Assembly: GCA_027946365.1 (NCBI GenBank)
Contig: JAPEUQ010000011.1
Location: forward strand, 496,001-560,000
Direction of reading: 5' to 3'
Length of the DNA: 64,000 bases
From: Kalmusia sp. IMI 367209
Lineage: Eukaryota; Ascomycota; Dothideomycetes; Pleosporales; Didymosphaeriaceae
The position numbers were made by a program, and so were the translations under genes. A model generated the notes under the pieces. The model worked only from the letters and a program-made list of their open reading frames with translations. It searched no databases and was not told the origin of the DNA. Every line of letters starts with the position of its first letter. The first letter of the stretch is position 1. Of the stretch, positions 30,767 through 43,000 are shown in pieces.

Positions 30767-33700
30767 ATGGACAATTTACATCCAAATGAGGACGGCATCG
30801 TCCGGACTGCCTCAGGTCGCGAATCTTATGCTCCTGACGGCCATTATTCCAATTACGCCGAGAGTCACGAGCTTGTGAGGGAGAGGAGGGCATCAACAGC
30901 CACGTCGCAGTCAACGAGCGAATCTTCAACCTCTGGTCATTTCGCGCCAGTGAAAACGGCGGGAGAACATGAAGATGGCCCCTCAGACACTTCAGACCTC
31001 TTATCAACCACCCTTACGCGGCGGAAAACCCAAGGCACCATCAACAATGAAGAACGCAACGAGCTTCGCGAGCTCTACTCCACACTTTCGCGGAAACAGT
31101 CGACCATGGCTCACCCTGGAGACCCATCCGTCGATCCCTCGAGCGAATCGTTCCAGCTACCAAAGTTCCTGAAGATGTTTAGGAACCAACTCGAGGAGGT
31201 CGGCCACTCCAAGATGCAGGTTGGAATCGTATACAAGAACCTCAATGTCTACGGCAAGGGCGAAGCATTACAGCTGCAGAAAACCGTTGGCAACAGCTTC
31301 ATGGTCCAAGACTGGTTCAGCACTGGCAAGAAGCAGCACAAGCACATTCTACGCAATTTCGACGGGATTGTGAAAAGCGGAGAGCTACTCATCGTGCTCG
31401 GTCGGCCCGGTTCCGGCTGCAGCACGCTCCTCAAGACCATGTGCGGCGAGCTGCACGGGCTTGAGCTGGGTAAGGAATCGGTTGTTCACTACAACGGCAT
31501 ACCTCAGAAGCAGATGATGAAGGAGTTCAAGGGAGAGGCCATTTACAACCAAGAAGTGGACAAACACTTTCCCCACCTCACAGTCGGTCAGACACTCGAG
31601 TTCGCAGCTGCTACCCGTACACCGACAGCGCGTGCACAAGATATGCCTCGCAAGGAGTATGTCAAGTTCGTAGCGCGGGTGGTTATGGCTGTCGTTGGAC
31701 TGAGCCACACGTACAACACAAAAGTCGGCAACGACTTCATTCGCGGCGTCTCTGGAGGAGAGCGTAAGCGTGTGAGCATAGCGGAGATGATGCTGGCAGG
31801 CTCACCCTTTGCTGCATGGGACAATAGCACACGAGGCCTCGATTCTGGTAAGTCTAACATCTGTCCGAACCTCGCAGTCTACTAATTCACTGCAGCCACG
31901 GCATTTAAATTTGTCAACACGCTACGACTCGCTTCAGACTTCGGCGATAATGCCGCTGCCGTTGCCATTTACCAAGCAAGTCAAAGTATCTACGACATCT
32001 TCGATAAAGCTACCGTGCTCTACGAAGGCCGACAAATATATTTCGGGCCTGCCGATGCTGCGAAAGCATTCTTCGAACGACAAGGCTGGTACTGCCCACC
32101 AAGGCAGACCACAGGCGACTTCCTCACATCCGTTACGAACCCGCAGGAGCGTAAGGCACAAAGCGGCATGGAGAATAAAGTTCCTCGCACACCGGACGAG
32201 TTCGAGCGTTACTGGCGAGAGTCACCCGAATACCAGCAACTTCAAGCGGAAATCGAAGAGCATGAAAACGAATACCCAATCGATAAAGAGGGCCAGAGCG
32301 CAGTGCGGCTGCGTGAGCAGAAGAACTTCAAGCAAGCAAAGCGTGTTCGTCCTGAGTCACCGATCTTGATCAGCATTCCCATGCAGGTCAAGCTGTGCAC
32401 TGTTCGAGCTTACCAGCGTATCTGGGGAGATATCTCTGCAACGGCTACACAGGCCGCCCTCAACGTCATCATGGCTTTAATTGTTGGCTCTATCTTCTTC
32501 GGCGCCCCCGACGCGACGGTCAGCTTCTTCTCCAAAGGTTCGGTTCTGTTTCTCGCCATTCTGTTCAACGCTCTCACAGCTATCGCCGAAATCAACAATC
32601 TGTACGCACAGCGGCCCATTGTCGAAAAACATGCGAGTTATGCATTCTATCATCCCTTCACCGAAGCTATGGCAGGTATTGTAGCCGACATACCGGTCAA
32701 GTTCGTGCAGGCTGTTTTCTTCAACATAATCCTCTACTTCATGGCCGGGCTACGACGCGAGGCAGCACAATTCTTCCTCTACTTCCTCATCACGTATATC
32801 TCGACTTTTGTCATGTCTGCCGTCTTTCGGACGCTGGCCGCTTGCACCAAGACAGTTTCGCAGGCCATGGCTCTTGCAGGTGTCTTGGTTCTAGCACTTG
32901 TAGTATAGTGAGTTCCCTACGATTGATGTCTTCTCTTTGGCTTACTGACTTTCCCTAGTACTGGTTTCGTCATTACCGTCCCGAGTATGCATCCATGGTT
33001 CGGCTGGATAAGATGGATCAACCCGATCTTCTACGCATTCGAGATCCTAATCGCGAACGAGTTCCACGGACGAGAATTTGCTTGCTCATCGTTTATCCCA
33101 GCGTACGCTCCTCTCCAGGGTGACTCGTGGATCTGCAGTGCCGTCGGCGCTGTCGCCGGCCAACGCACAGTGAGCGGCGATGCTTTCATCGGCACCAATT
33201 ACGAATACTACTATTCCCACGTATGGAGAAACTTCGGTATTCTGCTTGGTTTCCTCTTCTTCTTCATGTTCATCTACTTCGCTGCAGTTGAACTGAACTC
33301 GTCTACATCGAGCAGCGCCGAGGTGCTTGTCTTCCAGCGAGGCCATGTTCCAGCATACATGCAAGACGACGCAAAGGCCTCACAGACCGACGTGGAGAAG
33401 GGCCCCGCTGCTGATGCCAGTGTAACTGCTGCCGAAGGCGACGTTACTGCTGTCGAACCCCAAAAGGACATCTTTACGTGGCGCGATGTAACGTACGACA
33501 TCCAGATCAAAGGTGAAGGTCGCCGCTTGCTGGATAACGTTTCTGGTTTTGTAAAGCCGGGTACACTCACTGCACTAATGGGTGTGAGTGGTGCTGGCAA
33601 GACGACCTTATTGGATGTTCTCGCGCAACGGACGACCATGGGAGTGGTCACAGGTGACATGTTCGTCAATGGAAAGCCGCTGGACGCAAGCTTCCAGCGC

Positions 33701-35619
33701 TCAACCGGCTACGTGCAGCAGCAAGGTTAGTCTCAATATCGAAACAACGTGTAGCTTTACTAATGACTTACAGACCTACACCTTGAGACTGCTACTGTTC
33801 GCGAAAGCCTTCGGTTCAGCGCCATGTTGCGCCAGCCGAAGTCTGTTAGCAAGCAGGAGAAATACGACTACGTGGAGGAGGTCATCAAGATGCTCAACAT
33901 GGAGGATTTTGCGAACGCCGTAGTCGGAGTACCGGGCGAAGGCCTTAACGTAGAACAGCGCAAACTGCTGACCATTGGCGTCGAGTTGGCGGCCAAACCG
34001 AAGCTTCTTCTCTTCCTTGATGAACCGACTAGTGGTCTTGACAGCCAGGTAAGCAACTGTACAGCATACAAGCAAATTTACATAACTAACTGAAATTTCA
34101 GAGTTCTTGGGCAATCTGTGCCTTCCTCCGAAAGCTTGCCGATGCAGGCCAAGCCGTTCTCTGTACCATCCACCAACCTTCCGCCATTCTCTTCCAGGAA
34201 TTCGACCGGCTGCTTTTCCTTGCACGAGGAGGCAAAACCGTCTACTTTGGCGAAGTTGGCAAGAATTCCCGTAAACTGCTTGACTACTTTGAGAGTAGTG
34301 GCGCTCGTAAGTGCGGAGATGAAGAGAATCCGGCAGAGTACATGCTCGAAATCGTCAACGCTGGAAGGAACGACCAAGGTGAAGACTGGCACGATGTCTG
34401 GAAACGGAGCCACATGAGACAGATTGTCGAACAAGACATTGAGCGCATCCACGAGGACAAGAAGCATGAAGAGGTCGCTGGAGCGGATGATCCTACTGCC
34501 ACGTCTGAATTCGCTATGCCTTTTGGACAGCAGCTAGCGGAAGTCACATATCGCGTCTTTCAGCAATATTGGCGCATGCCTTCATACGTTTTCGCCAAGT
34601 TCGGTCTCGGTATCGCGGCAGGATTGTTCATCGGATTTAGCTTTTACCACGCCAACTCTTCTCAGGCAGGCATGCAGATTATATTGTTCTCTGCCTTTAT
34701 GCTCACGACCATCTTCACCACTCTCGTACAACAAGTAAGTCATGTCACATGCACGATGCTGAGCTTCTATTAACAACCCCAGATTCAACCACTGTTCATC
34801 ACACAACGAGAGCTGTATGAAGTCCGCGAACGACCAAGCAAAGCCTATTCCTGGAAGGCGTTCATGATCGCGAACATCATCGTCGAAATCCCCTACCAGA
34901 TCATGACGGGAATTCTAATTTGGGCCTGTTTCTACTACCCCGTAGTCGGCACCGGCCAGAGTTCTACCCGTCAAGGTCTCGTGCTGCTCTTCGCCATGCA
35001 ACTACTCATCTACGCCAGCTCGTTCGCGCAGATGACAATCGCAGCACTCCCCGACGCGCAAACCGCCTCTGGTATCGTCACGCTTCTTACGTTCATGAGC
35101 ATCCTGTTCAACGGCGTGCTCCAGTCGCCCTCCGCGCTTCCTGGCTTCTGGGTCTTCATGTATCGCGTGTCGCCCTTCACATACTGGATCGGCGGCATGT
35201 GCGCGACCCTACTCCACGACCGGCCCGTGGTCTGCACCGACACCGAGGTCTCGCGCTTCAATCCGCCTTCCGGCCAAACCTGCCGCCAATACCTCTCCGA
35301 CTACTTGCTGAACGCGCCCGGCGTTCTTCAGAACCCAGACGCCACTGCTGATTGCAGGTATTGCTCTCTGCGCAACTCGGACCAGTTCCTGGCCGGTTCC
35401 AACATCTTCTACAGCGAGAGGTGGCGCAACTTCGGCATTCTTTGGGCTTTTGTGATTTTCAACATCTTCGTGGCAGTCTTGACGTATTGGGCCTTTAGGG
35501 TGGCCAAGTGGGGGAAGGGAAGCAAGAAGGGGACGAAGGGCAAGACGCAGGAAAAGAGCGAGAAAGCTGGAGAGCGGATGGCTCAGGAAGGTGCTGCGCC
35601 GCCGAATAGGGAGAGCTAA
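30767..35619 (+). CDS. PDR-type ABC transporter (ABCG full-length pump)
   Basis: This is a plasma-membrane multidrug efflux pump of the pleiotropic drug resistance group, 1534 residues. Exons are 30767-31847, 31896-32907, 32959-33725, 33774-34048, 34102-34734 and 34783-35619, with introns of 48-53 bases. The order is NBD1, six helices, NBD2, six helices, as expected for Cdr1/Pdr5 relatives. NBD1 has [12 protein letters not shown] (PDR form of Walker A), [13 protein letters not shown] and [15 protein letters not shown]2 has [12 protein letters not shown], the degenerate signature [15 protein letters not shown] and [15 protein letters not shown]. This asymmetry of ATP sites is normal for the group. 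An acidic and Ser-rich N-terminus and a Lys-rich C-terminus flank the core. Likely substrates are antifungals or plant toxins, by family only. The ATG at 30767 is the first in frame. Confidence 0.95.
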
Positions 35620-35861
35620 ACGGGAGCGGTTTGTTTGATGTGTTTTATATTCTTTTCTCTTCCGCCCTCTTCGGGTCGGATAGTTCACATTATGCCTGTA
35701 ATGATTTGCTTCGATTCAGCGGGTAAAGGCGCGGTATAGATCTCTTTTGTCCGGCAAACGTTGTCATCTGGTAGAACATGGGTGCCGACCAAAATGGCGG
35801 ACCTTCAGCATCCATTGCTGCATACGATTCTCATCAACTTAATTAATGTCTTTTTCTTATG
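35620..35861. other. Convergent 3' flank
   Basis: This stretch lies between the converging ABC transporter and four-helix protein genes. Nothing recognisable. Confidence 0.3.
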
Positions 35862-36701
35862 CTAAGATGTCTCCTGAAGCTCATGCCCTCCCCGTCCACA
35901 AGCGTGACATAACTCCTCATAAGGCGGCGGAGCCTCTCCCTGTACATCCTCCCCTCCACCGGCCCCAACCAACCTCTCCCGCTCCTCACTCCCCAGCTCA
36001 GCATCCTTCCCGCCATCCTCCAGCTTCACCACACCCATCCAAGCAATAGGATACGCAAAAGCCAAATACACCACATACAGCGGCAAACAAGGCGGCCACC
36101 CAATCCTCCCCTCGCGGAAAGGATAATGCCGCGTGGGATACGGCACCGTCCTTCCTCCGCACCGCAAGCCGATGTGGAAGTCGACAGCAGCGCGGAGCCA
36201 CGCAGTAAACGCCACTATCAAAGGGAGGATGTTGAGGAAGAAGATGCCCACCCAGATAGGCCGGACGTAGTACTCCTTGTGGTACGTGCAGTCCGGGAAC
36301 ATGTGCAAGTAGCGCAGCCTGACGATGCGGAGGACGAAGAGCACGAAGACGACAACAAAAAGCAAGGATGCGAAGGTGTAGCGGTATGCGCGGGCAAGTC
36401 TGGAAGGAGGAAGGCTAGGCGCATCCGCGGTTTTGGCGTCGGGCTCGTCGTCCGGGGTGCCGCTGGTGTCGTATGCGGGAGGAGCGTCGTTGAATTTGCC
36501 GCTTCTGTTTAGGCAGAGGAAGTCAGATTGGAAGCTGATGTCTACGTGGGTGAGGACTTCGAGGGCGGCGGTGAATGTGAACATGAGCATGGTTAGGAGG
36601 ATTGTCGGACCGCTGGGGCCATGCTGTTCGAACCAGATGGTAGAGTCCTCGAAGGTGCAGTCCTTTTTGGGTGCGGCGTAATAAGGGTAGTAGGACGCCA
36701 T
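35862..36701 (-). CDS. Hypothetical four-helix membrane protein, 279 aa
   Basis: I do not recognise a family. The frame is open from 36854, but the ATG at 36701 (MASYYPYYAAPKKD) is the better start, because upstream codons look non-coding. Membrane helices appear near residues 32-50 (TILLTMLMFTFTAALEVL), about 110-130 (FASLLFVVVFVLFVLRIV), about 150-172 (PIWVGIFFLNILPLIVAF) and about 205-227 (LPLYVVYLAFAYPIAWMG). The loops contain CTFEDSTIWFEQ and a cysteine-bearing segment before helix 3. The tail is charged and ends in CHACGRGGHELQE. The arrangement resembles the many small tetraspan proteins of unknown role in filamentous fungi. Confidence 0.65.
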   Translation of the reverse strand: MASYYPYYAAPKKDCTFEDSTIWFEQHGPSGPTILLTMLMFTFTAALEVLTHVDISFQSDFLCLNRSGKFNDAPPAYDTSGTPDDEPDAKTADAPSLPPSRLARAYRYTFASLLFVVVFVLFVLRIVRLRYLHMFPDCTYHKEYYVRPIWVGIFFLNILPLIVAFTAWLRAAVDFHIGLRCGGRTVPYPTRHYPFREGRIGWPPCLPLYVVYLAFAYPIAWMGVVKLEDGGKDAELGSEERERLVGAGGGEDVQGEAPPPYEELCHACGRGGHELQETS

Positions 36702-38687
36702 GAGTATTGAGTTGGGTGACCGAATGAGAGGTGGTGAGGAAGTGCAGATCTTGGAGGTGTATATGGAGATGAGGTGTGGCTGTGCGATGACTGCGGTTGG
36801 GGTCTGAATCCACCCGAACATTCTGTAAACAGGTGACTTTGTGAGGCAGTACACCGCGGGCCGATTGGGGAACTGAGACGCCTCAACAATTACAGGCAGT
36901 CATAGGCAGAAGTCGGAGTGGTGGTTTTGCAAATTGTCTTTGTTTTGCGCTCTCGATAGCGACGGGTCAGATAACCGTCTCTACTAAATCGTCGAAAAGC
37001 ATATGTAATGCATCCGACCAGTCGAGTCTCTCATCCATGCCTGCTTCGAGGATGCTGTAATTCGGTGTTTCTCTGCTCGCCCACCTCTTGATGTTCAGTA
37101 TGGCCGCCTGAGAAACCCCAGAGACAGCACCGGCCAAGTTAGACAAGGAGTGGGATAACAAGGTGTTTAGTCCGTGGTCCATGGAAGAAAATTCAGAAAC
37201 TCAAGCAGGTTTAATTTTGAGTGGGCGCAAGTTGATGATTGTGCTTGGTAGATGTACACTAACTTTGGTGTGTGACGTTGAACGCCTAAACTCCGGTGAA
37301 TGATGCCTCAGCTGGACAACAATTAGGCACCTGCGACGGAGCGAATGAAAGATGATTAGTAACTATACTGCGCCTTTTGATTTAACTTATACCAAAATCC
37401 ACCAGCATATTGTCATGTAAATCGCAATGAAGGGACGAACGAGATCTAGGGTACCTTATATCAAAAGTCAGGAAGCTGAAAGACTTCTATCTATAGTATA
37501 TCTTACCAGCTATTAAACATGATATGGACTTAAATTTTCCATGCGCTGACATCCCATCGGTGGAAGCAGTCATCCCATTTGACATGACGGCGGTGAACAC
37601 GCTTACTAAGAGTCAGTAATTGACCGTGTCTGCATTGTTGACATCCCCGCCGGACATGCTTGCGATAAGAAGAGGATACCTAGGACGAGAGTTCCCCTCG
37701 TGAGTATGAGATTATCTAGGTCTCTGCGATCTTCGGCATTATGCTCGTGAGGTGCGCATGAATCGAAATGAGCTTTGGTGAAGATTGTTCGCTATTATGC
37801 GATCTGGTAAAGAGAAAATCTTCGAAACCTTCGTCTCAATTACTGAATTCTCCATCGGATGGAGTTTCATATGAGTTTGACTGCTTCGTCAACTTCGCTG
37901 TTGCCGTGTCACGGAGGGTACCCATTCTCCACACCCTTCGATGGGATGCGTTAGAGATGAGCTACATTTTCTGATAACAGATGATGGTGCATTCGCAATG
38001 CACGCAAGACGATACAACAGAAAGCATGCAATACGTCAATTCCAAGCGGTCATCGGCGATAGAAGTCTTGGTGTTACTTTGGTCTTGAATTCCATCTAGA
38101 CAACTTACGGCTTCACCACCAATGAGCCTACAGCATCTACTTCATCTTTGTAACTCTTCCAATCAGAACTACCCGATCATCCTCTAAAAATTGCATTTAA
38201 GATGTAGAAATGCACTTCACCATGCAATCCGCCTTGCCGCCAATCACGCTACAACACAGCCCTGTGGTGATGACTAACCCAGAGCGGCATAGCACACCAA
38301 CTGACGCACCGCCTCTCTTGGCTGACGAGGCTGTACAGCGCAAACATAGGCTCCTCACCAACCACATATTCCCAACACACTCGCTCCATTACCTAAGGCG
38401 TACAAGGCCGGTGGGGCTATTGTTTGTAGTCAAGCTCCTGATCGAAGGCGCCGAGTCGTGCACGGCCAGGCTGAGGAAAAGCCAGCGAGGCTGTGACGAT
38501 GGCCAAAAAGAGCTGTGCGAGGCTGATCACCGGTGGAGGTTGTTTGATAAGTACTTCGCTGTGCGCTTCTGTAGTAAGAAATAACTCAACCTATCCAAAT
38601 TTCACTCCATCAAGTCAGCACTCAAAGTCACTTGGCGATTCACCTCCATTACTTCACATTCAAGCAATCCCAGCCAATCCTACTACA
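36702..38687. other. Long gene-poor region
   Basis: This is almost 2 kb without a supported gene. A 71-codon minus frame at 36,967-37,182 and a 124-codon plus frame at 38,210-38,584 are the only candidates. Neither has a recognisable motif, and the second lies just upstream of, and partly overlaps in another frame, the 5' leader of the next gene. The middle (about 37,200-38,000) is AT-rich. Confidence 0.4.
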
Positions 38688-39290
38688 ATGACCCGCTACT
38701 ACCCCCGCGACACTCGCTGGCAAGGCCCTCAAAGACACTATTTCACCGCATCCAACATCCGCGCCTTAGTCCTTATCGTCTATGTGATCCTTGTCATAGT
38801 CGAAGGCGTCCTCATAAGGAAATGGCTCGGACGCGGCCGTGTCAGCGCAATCGAACAACCTTATGCCTTCTGGGCTCGTACAGGCCCCTACCTTCTCGGC
38901 GATGCTGTTCTCTCCCTCGTAGCAGCCTTCCTCATTCATAAGGAGAAATGGCATCCGATCGCCGCGCTAGTGACTGCGATCTTAGCGTTTGGCCTCTGGT
39001 TCGCTGGATGCTTTCTTAATAGTCTCATTGTTTACAGCAACGAGTACTATTTCGAGGAGGTGGACAAGTGGCGCAATATTTGTTACGGGGAGGCGGCGCT
39101 TCAAGCGCTGCTTGCAGTTTGCTATCTTGTTATGATGGGGTTTGCGGCAAAGGCGGTGCATGAGTGGAGAAAGGCGGGGAAGCAGAGCGCAGAGTTTAAG
39201 GAGTTGGATGAAGGGGTAGCAGGGACGAGGTACAACGTGAGACCGGCGGAGAATGATACTGTGCAGAATAAGGCGGACAATGCAGTCTAA
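38688..39290 (+). CDS. Hypothetical four-helix membrane protein, 200 aa
   Basis: The family is unrecognised. The open frame extends upstream to 38,493, but the ATG at 38688 (MTRYYPRDTRWQGPQRHY) gives a plausible short cytosolic N-terminus. Four helices are visible: residues about 26-44 (IRALVLIVYVILVIVEGVLI), 68-88 (GPYLLGDAVLSLVAAFLIH), 93-115 (PIAALVTAILAFGLWFAGCFL) and 134-153 (AALQALLAVCYLVMMGFAAK), then a charged cytosolic tail. The pattern is MARVEL-like, as in small fungal membrane proteins of eisosome or fusion-related families, but no diagnostic motif proves that. Confidence 0.65.
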   Translation: MTRYYPRDTRWQGPQRHYFTASNIRALVLIVYVILVIVEGVLIRKWLGRGRVSAIEQPYAFWARTGPYLLGDAVLSLVAAFLIHKEKWHPIAALVTAILAFGLWFAGCFLNSLIVYSNEYYFEEVDKWRNICYGEAALQALLAVCYLVMMGFAAKAVHEWRKAGKQSAEFKELDEGVAGTRYNVRPAENDTVQNKADNAV

Positions 39291-40025
39291 ACCCTTGGAG
39301 ATTAAGGGCTGAGAAGCGACGAGGATGATACGAATACCACGAGCACACTTGTAATATACTAAAGGATACATAGAAGCTTACACTTAATGTCTAATGATTA
39401 ATAATGAACAATCTGATAAGTTCGCTGAAGCGCAAACACTTCTATATTAACGTCCGTCCCTGCATTGCGAGCCGTCTTCCGTAGCGAGCCAAAACCCAAG
39501 TGCTTTGATTTTAGACCAGCCTCAACTTCTTGTGCACCTCTGCAAATGCTTGATTCATAGGAGTGTTGTGGTCTAGCTTCGCTGGCACTCTCAGAACGTC
39601 TCCTACCTCAGAATTACGTTGGTGTCACCACTATATCGCAAGACTGCTGGAAGGCCTTATATAGTGGTATTAGAGTGTAGCTCCACTACAATGCTGTCGA
39701 CGACCCTGACTGCTGTTTATAGGGATAAGATGGCAGTATCTGGGGCGCGAAACCTTCCTATTGTGTCGATAAGCCATGCTTAGTACGCTATAAACTCTCT
39801 TGTTCGCACCACTTGACTATGACTGCACATTACTCGGAGCGCGCCGTTCCCATTCTGTGCAAGCCTGTTGCAACTCTGCAGCAACCTGTTCTGGTCGTTC
39901 TGGCCTTGCAAGAGTGACGATGGCATTCGTCGGCTGGAATCATATTCGGCACTCGGGGCCTGCAGATCTCATCGACGCATTTCCCTCCGGCCTAAAGGCC
40001 TTAGAAAATTTGATGTTACAGCCTG
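39291..40025. other. Convergent intergenic, no gene seen
   Basis: This is the 3' flank of the small membrane protein and of the NLR gene. No coding or repeat feature that I can support. Confidence 0.4.
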
Positions 40026-43000
40026 TCATTTATCCAACTGCCTTCCAAACTTGCGGAATATGCGCTTCAGGGACCTTGACTTTGTCGCTCGAATCTCTGT
40101 AGACTTAGCTTGGCCTTCTTTGGGCTCTATAGAAGCAACTTGCAACGCTTGAAGTCGATCTCTCAGCTGATTGCACCATTTTGAAGCAGGCCCTTGGACA
40201 GCTATGTATCCAGCTAATGCCCGAGAATACATCATCTTCGCCGAGTCTTCACGACCTATCCATGAGAATAGGTCACCAAAGCAAAACATTGTGTGCAGCG
40301 CAGGTAAATATGACGGTAAAAGTTCAGGACCGAGTGCTTCCTCGTAACCTTGTAGCGCCCGATTGTACATGGTCTCAGCCTCTGCCAGCTTGCCTTGCTC
40401 GGCGTAGAGGATGCCTAGGTTATTGACTGTCTTAAGGGTTGATGTGTGCTTTGGTCCAAGTACCTCCTCATAGCCTTGCAGAGCCCGATTATACATAGTC
40501 TCTGCCTCTACTAGTTTGCCTTGTTTGATATAGAGGCTGCCTAGGTTGTTAACCGTATCAAGGGTTGATGTGTGCTCCGGTCCGAGTACCTCCTCGTAGC
40601 CTTGCAGCGCTCGATCACGCATGATCTCTGCCTCTGCCAGCTTGCCTTGCTCGGCGTAGAGGATGCCTAGGTTATTGACTGTCTTAAGGGTTGATGTGTG
40701 CTTTGGTCCAAGTACCTCCTCATAGCCTTGCAGAGCCCGAGTGTACATAGTCTCTGCCTCTGCCAGCTTGTCCTGCTCGGCGTAGAGGCTGCCTAGGTTG
40801 TTAACCGTATCAAGGGTTGATGTGTACTTTGGTCCGTGTGCCTCCTCATAGCCTTGCAGTGCTTGATTGTACATGGCCTCTGCATTTGCCAGCTTGCCCT
40901 GGTCGACGTAGAAGTTGCCTAGTCTGTGCAGTGCCCACTCTATTCGTATAACATCTACCGTACCATCCGTGATGAAATGTTCATGTCTTGCAGCATGTTG
41001 GAGGAGCCGCTGCTCAAGGAGCCACCATTTGTCTACCTCCGTGCTAGGAATTTCAAATGCCACACAGGTTAGAGCTAGCCTTGCCAGGCCATTGTCCCAC
41101 CTATCGTTCAATACAGACATCGTCCAGGAGTGCACACAGCTATGCATACTATACCCCGCGGTCCCAGACGGTTGTCCAAGTGAAGGTTCTGGATGAGCTA
41201 GACCGTATTCGCATAGCAGTCGAACTGCCTCATTAAAGTTTAGCTCGTCCTCGATAAGCTTTTGTATCCACTCGTCGTCTGTAGGGTATGCGTGCCGCAG
41301 AAGTCCAAACCACACGTCTTGCTTATCAAAATATGCCCACAGCTTAAGCAACCGGGCCGATGCCGCATTCTGTTCTCGAATCCGATCAAAGGTGACCTGC
41401 CATGTTGTGTACAGTGAGCGGTCTTCGTATGAATTCAACTTTGGGCTCATCCTCTGAAGTTTTAGCCAGGACGCCTCGTATAGCCGGAGGTATTCCGCAA
41501 AGCTAGTCGTTACATGCTCTAGATAAGCCCCAGCCGTGGAGAGAGCAAGTGGTAAGCCGTCTAGCTTCGCGACAAGCGCTTTCGCGTCAGGATCTATTTC
41601 ATCAGCTCGATTCAACTCATCTAGTACCTAAGCAGACATACCGTCTTCGATGTCTCCTCTTCTAGACATGTTCGATAGAATCTTGAGCCCGTCATCAAGA
41701 CCTGTCAACTTCTGAATATGAAGGCGTTGCCCTTGGGTGACATTGGCTGAACGCGTCGTGATGATTACTGAGCCCTGGTCACTTTCTGGCAGATACTGAC
41801 GCACATCCACTGTCGAGCGGTCAGAATACCTAGAGTCTCGGGGATTGTCGTAATTATCATAGATCATCAACCAACGTGTATTATCCCGGAGATTGAGCCA
41901 GGCCTTCACTGCACTAACAACTCGATCAAGGTTTCCTTCCAAGTCCACATTGACCAACAATCCAGTCGAAGGGTAATGCATTAGGATTTGCTGAGCGATG
42001 TCGCGAAAGCTAAGCCGGAGAGAGTCTTCATCATTCGCATTCAACCAGAATATTGCCGTGTGTTTCTCTTTGTGCTTTCTGATGTATTCGATCGCCAGTT
42101 GAGTCTTTCCAATTCCTCCAAGCCCATGCAGGACTACTGCCGATCGGCTACTACGACCATGACCATGAAGCAGCTCATGCATCCTTGACAGCTCCTTCTC
42201 TCTAGCCACAAATTGTGCAGGTTCAGGAAATGACGCAAGGTTAAGGCTGACAGCATATTGTTCGAAATCGGCACCTATGCTGGTCAGTTCATTGCTTCTA
42301 TTAGCACATCTGGGCAGAGGTCTACCTTTGTGTAACTTGTGGATCTCTTCCTCTAGCCGTCGGAATGCCTGATCCCTTCTCTCCCCATAGATTAGTGCCA
42401 TTGAAACATTGAAAATCCCGATTAAACAGTAGGCTTCATCCTCTTCAATTGTGGTATTGCGGCACTCTGCCCAGGACCTCCGCTCTTCAATGCTAAAACT
42501 CGACAATGCGTCGCCTCGAAGAGCATTCTTCGCAATGCCAGTGATCTCGTGTATCTCAGACTCCAGCAACAATTTGTTCCCTAGTCGCTCACCCTCTGAG
42601 CTAAAGAAGTCAACCAGCCTAGGTGCGATGAGCTCTTGAAGCGTCCAGCCTCGAGTAAACCATCGACTCGTTCTAAACGCCTCTTTCCATATCCTTTCTT
42701 CGTCCACCCCGTCGTCTTTGAAGACGTCTGAAAGGTAGACGTAGCAGCGCGCGGCATTCTGATACCACCGGAACATAGAGTTAATCGCCGCGCTAAGTTC
42801 GACCGCATTCTTCTTATCAATGCAGCAGGTGTCTATCCAGAAGTACTGCAGCCCATCAGCTGCGGCCTGCTCCGCGCAGAACTGTATCTTCCTCCACCCA
42901 GCCTTGCTGACAGTCTTGCTCATGTCCGCGTCAGCTTCCATGTCTTGGAAAATAACCTCCTCTTTTTCCCATGTATGAGAGAGTATTGCGTAAGCAGGAA

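Noticed and set aside
38210..38584. 124-codon plus frame as a gene
   Set aside because: It has no recognisable motif and overlaps, in another frame, the leader of the small membrane protein gene at 38688.
39630..39668. Short inverted repeat (ACCACTAT / ATAGTGGT) as a terminator hairpin or MITE end
   Set aside because: Only eight bases per arm with no flanking target duplication or second copy; expected by chance in 64 kb.
41628..41630. In-frame TAG in the HET/NB-ARC/TPR gene as a nonsense (RIP-type) mutation
   Set aside because: A canonical 48-base intron (41594-41641) removes it, keeps the frame and gives the expected NB-ARC sequence. It also matches the intron size seen throughout the window.
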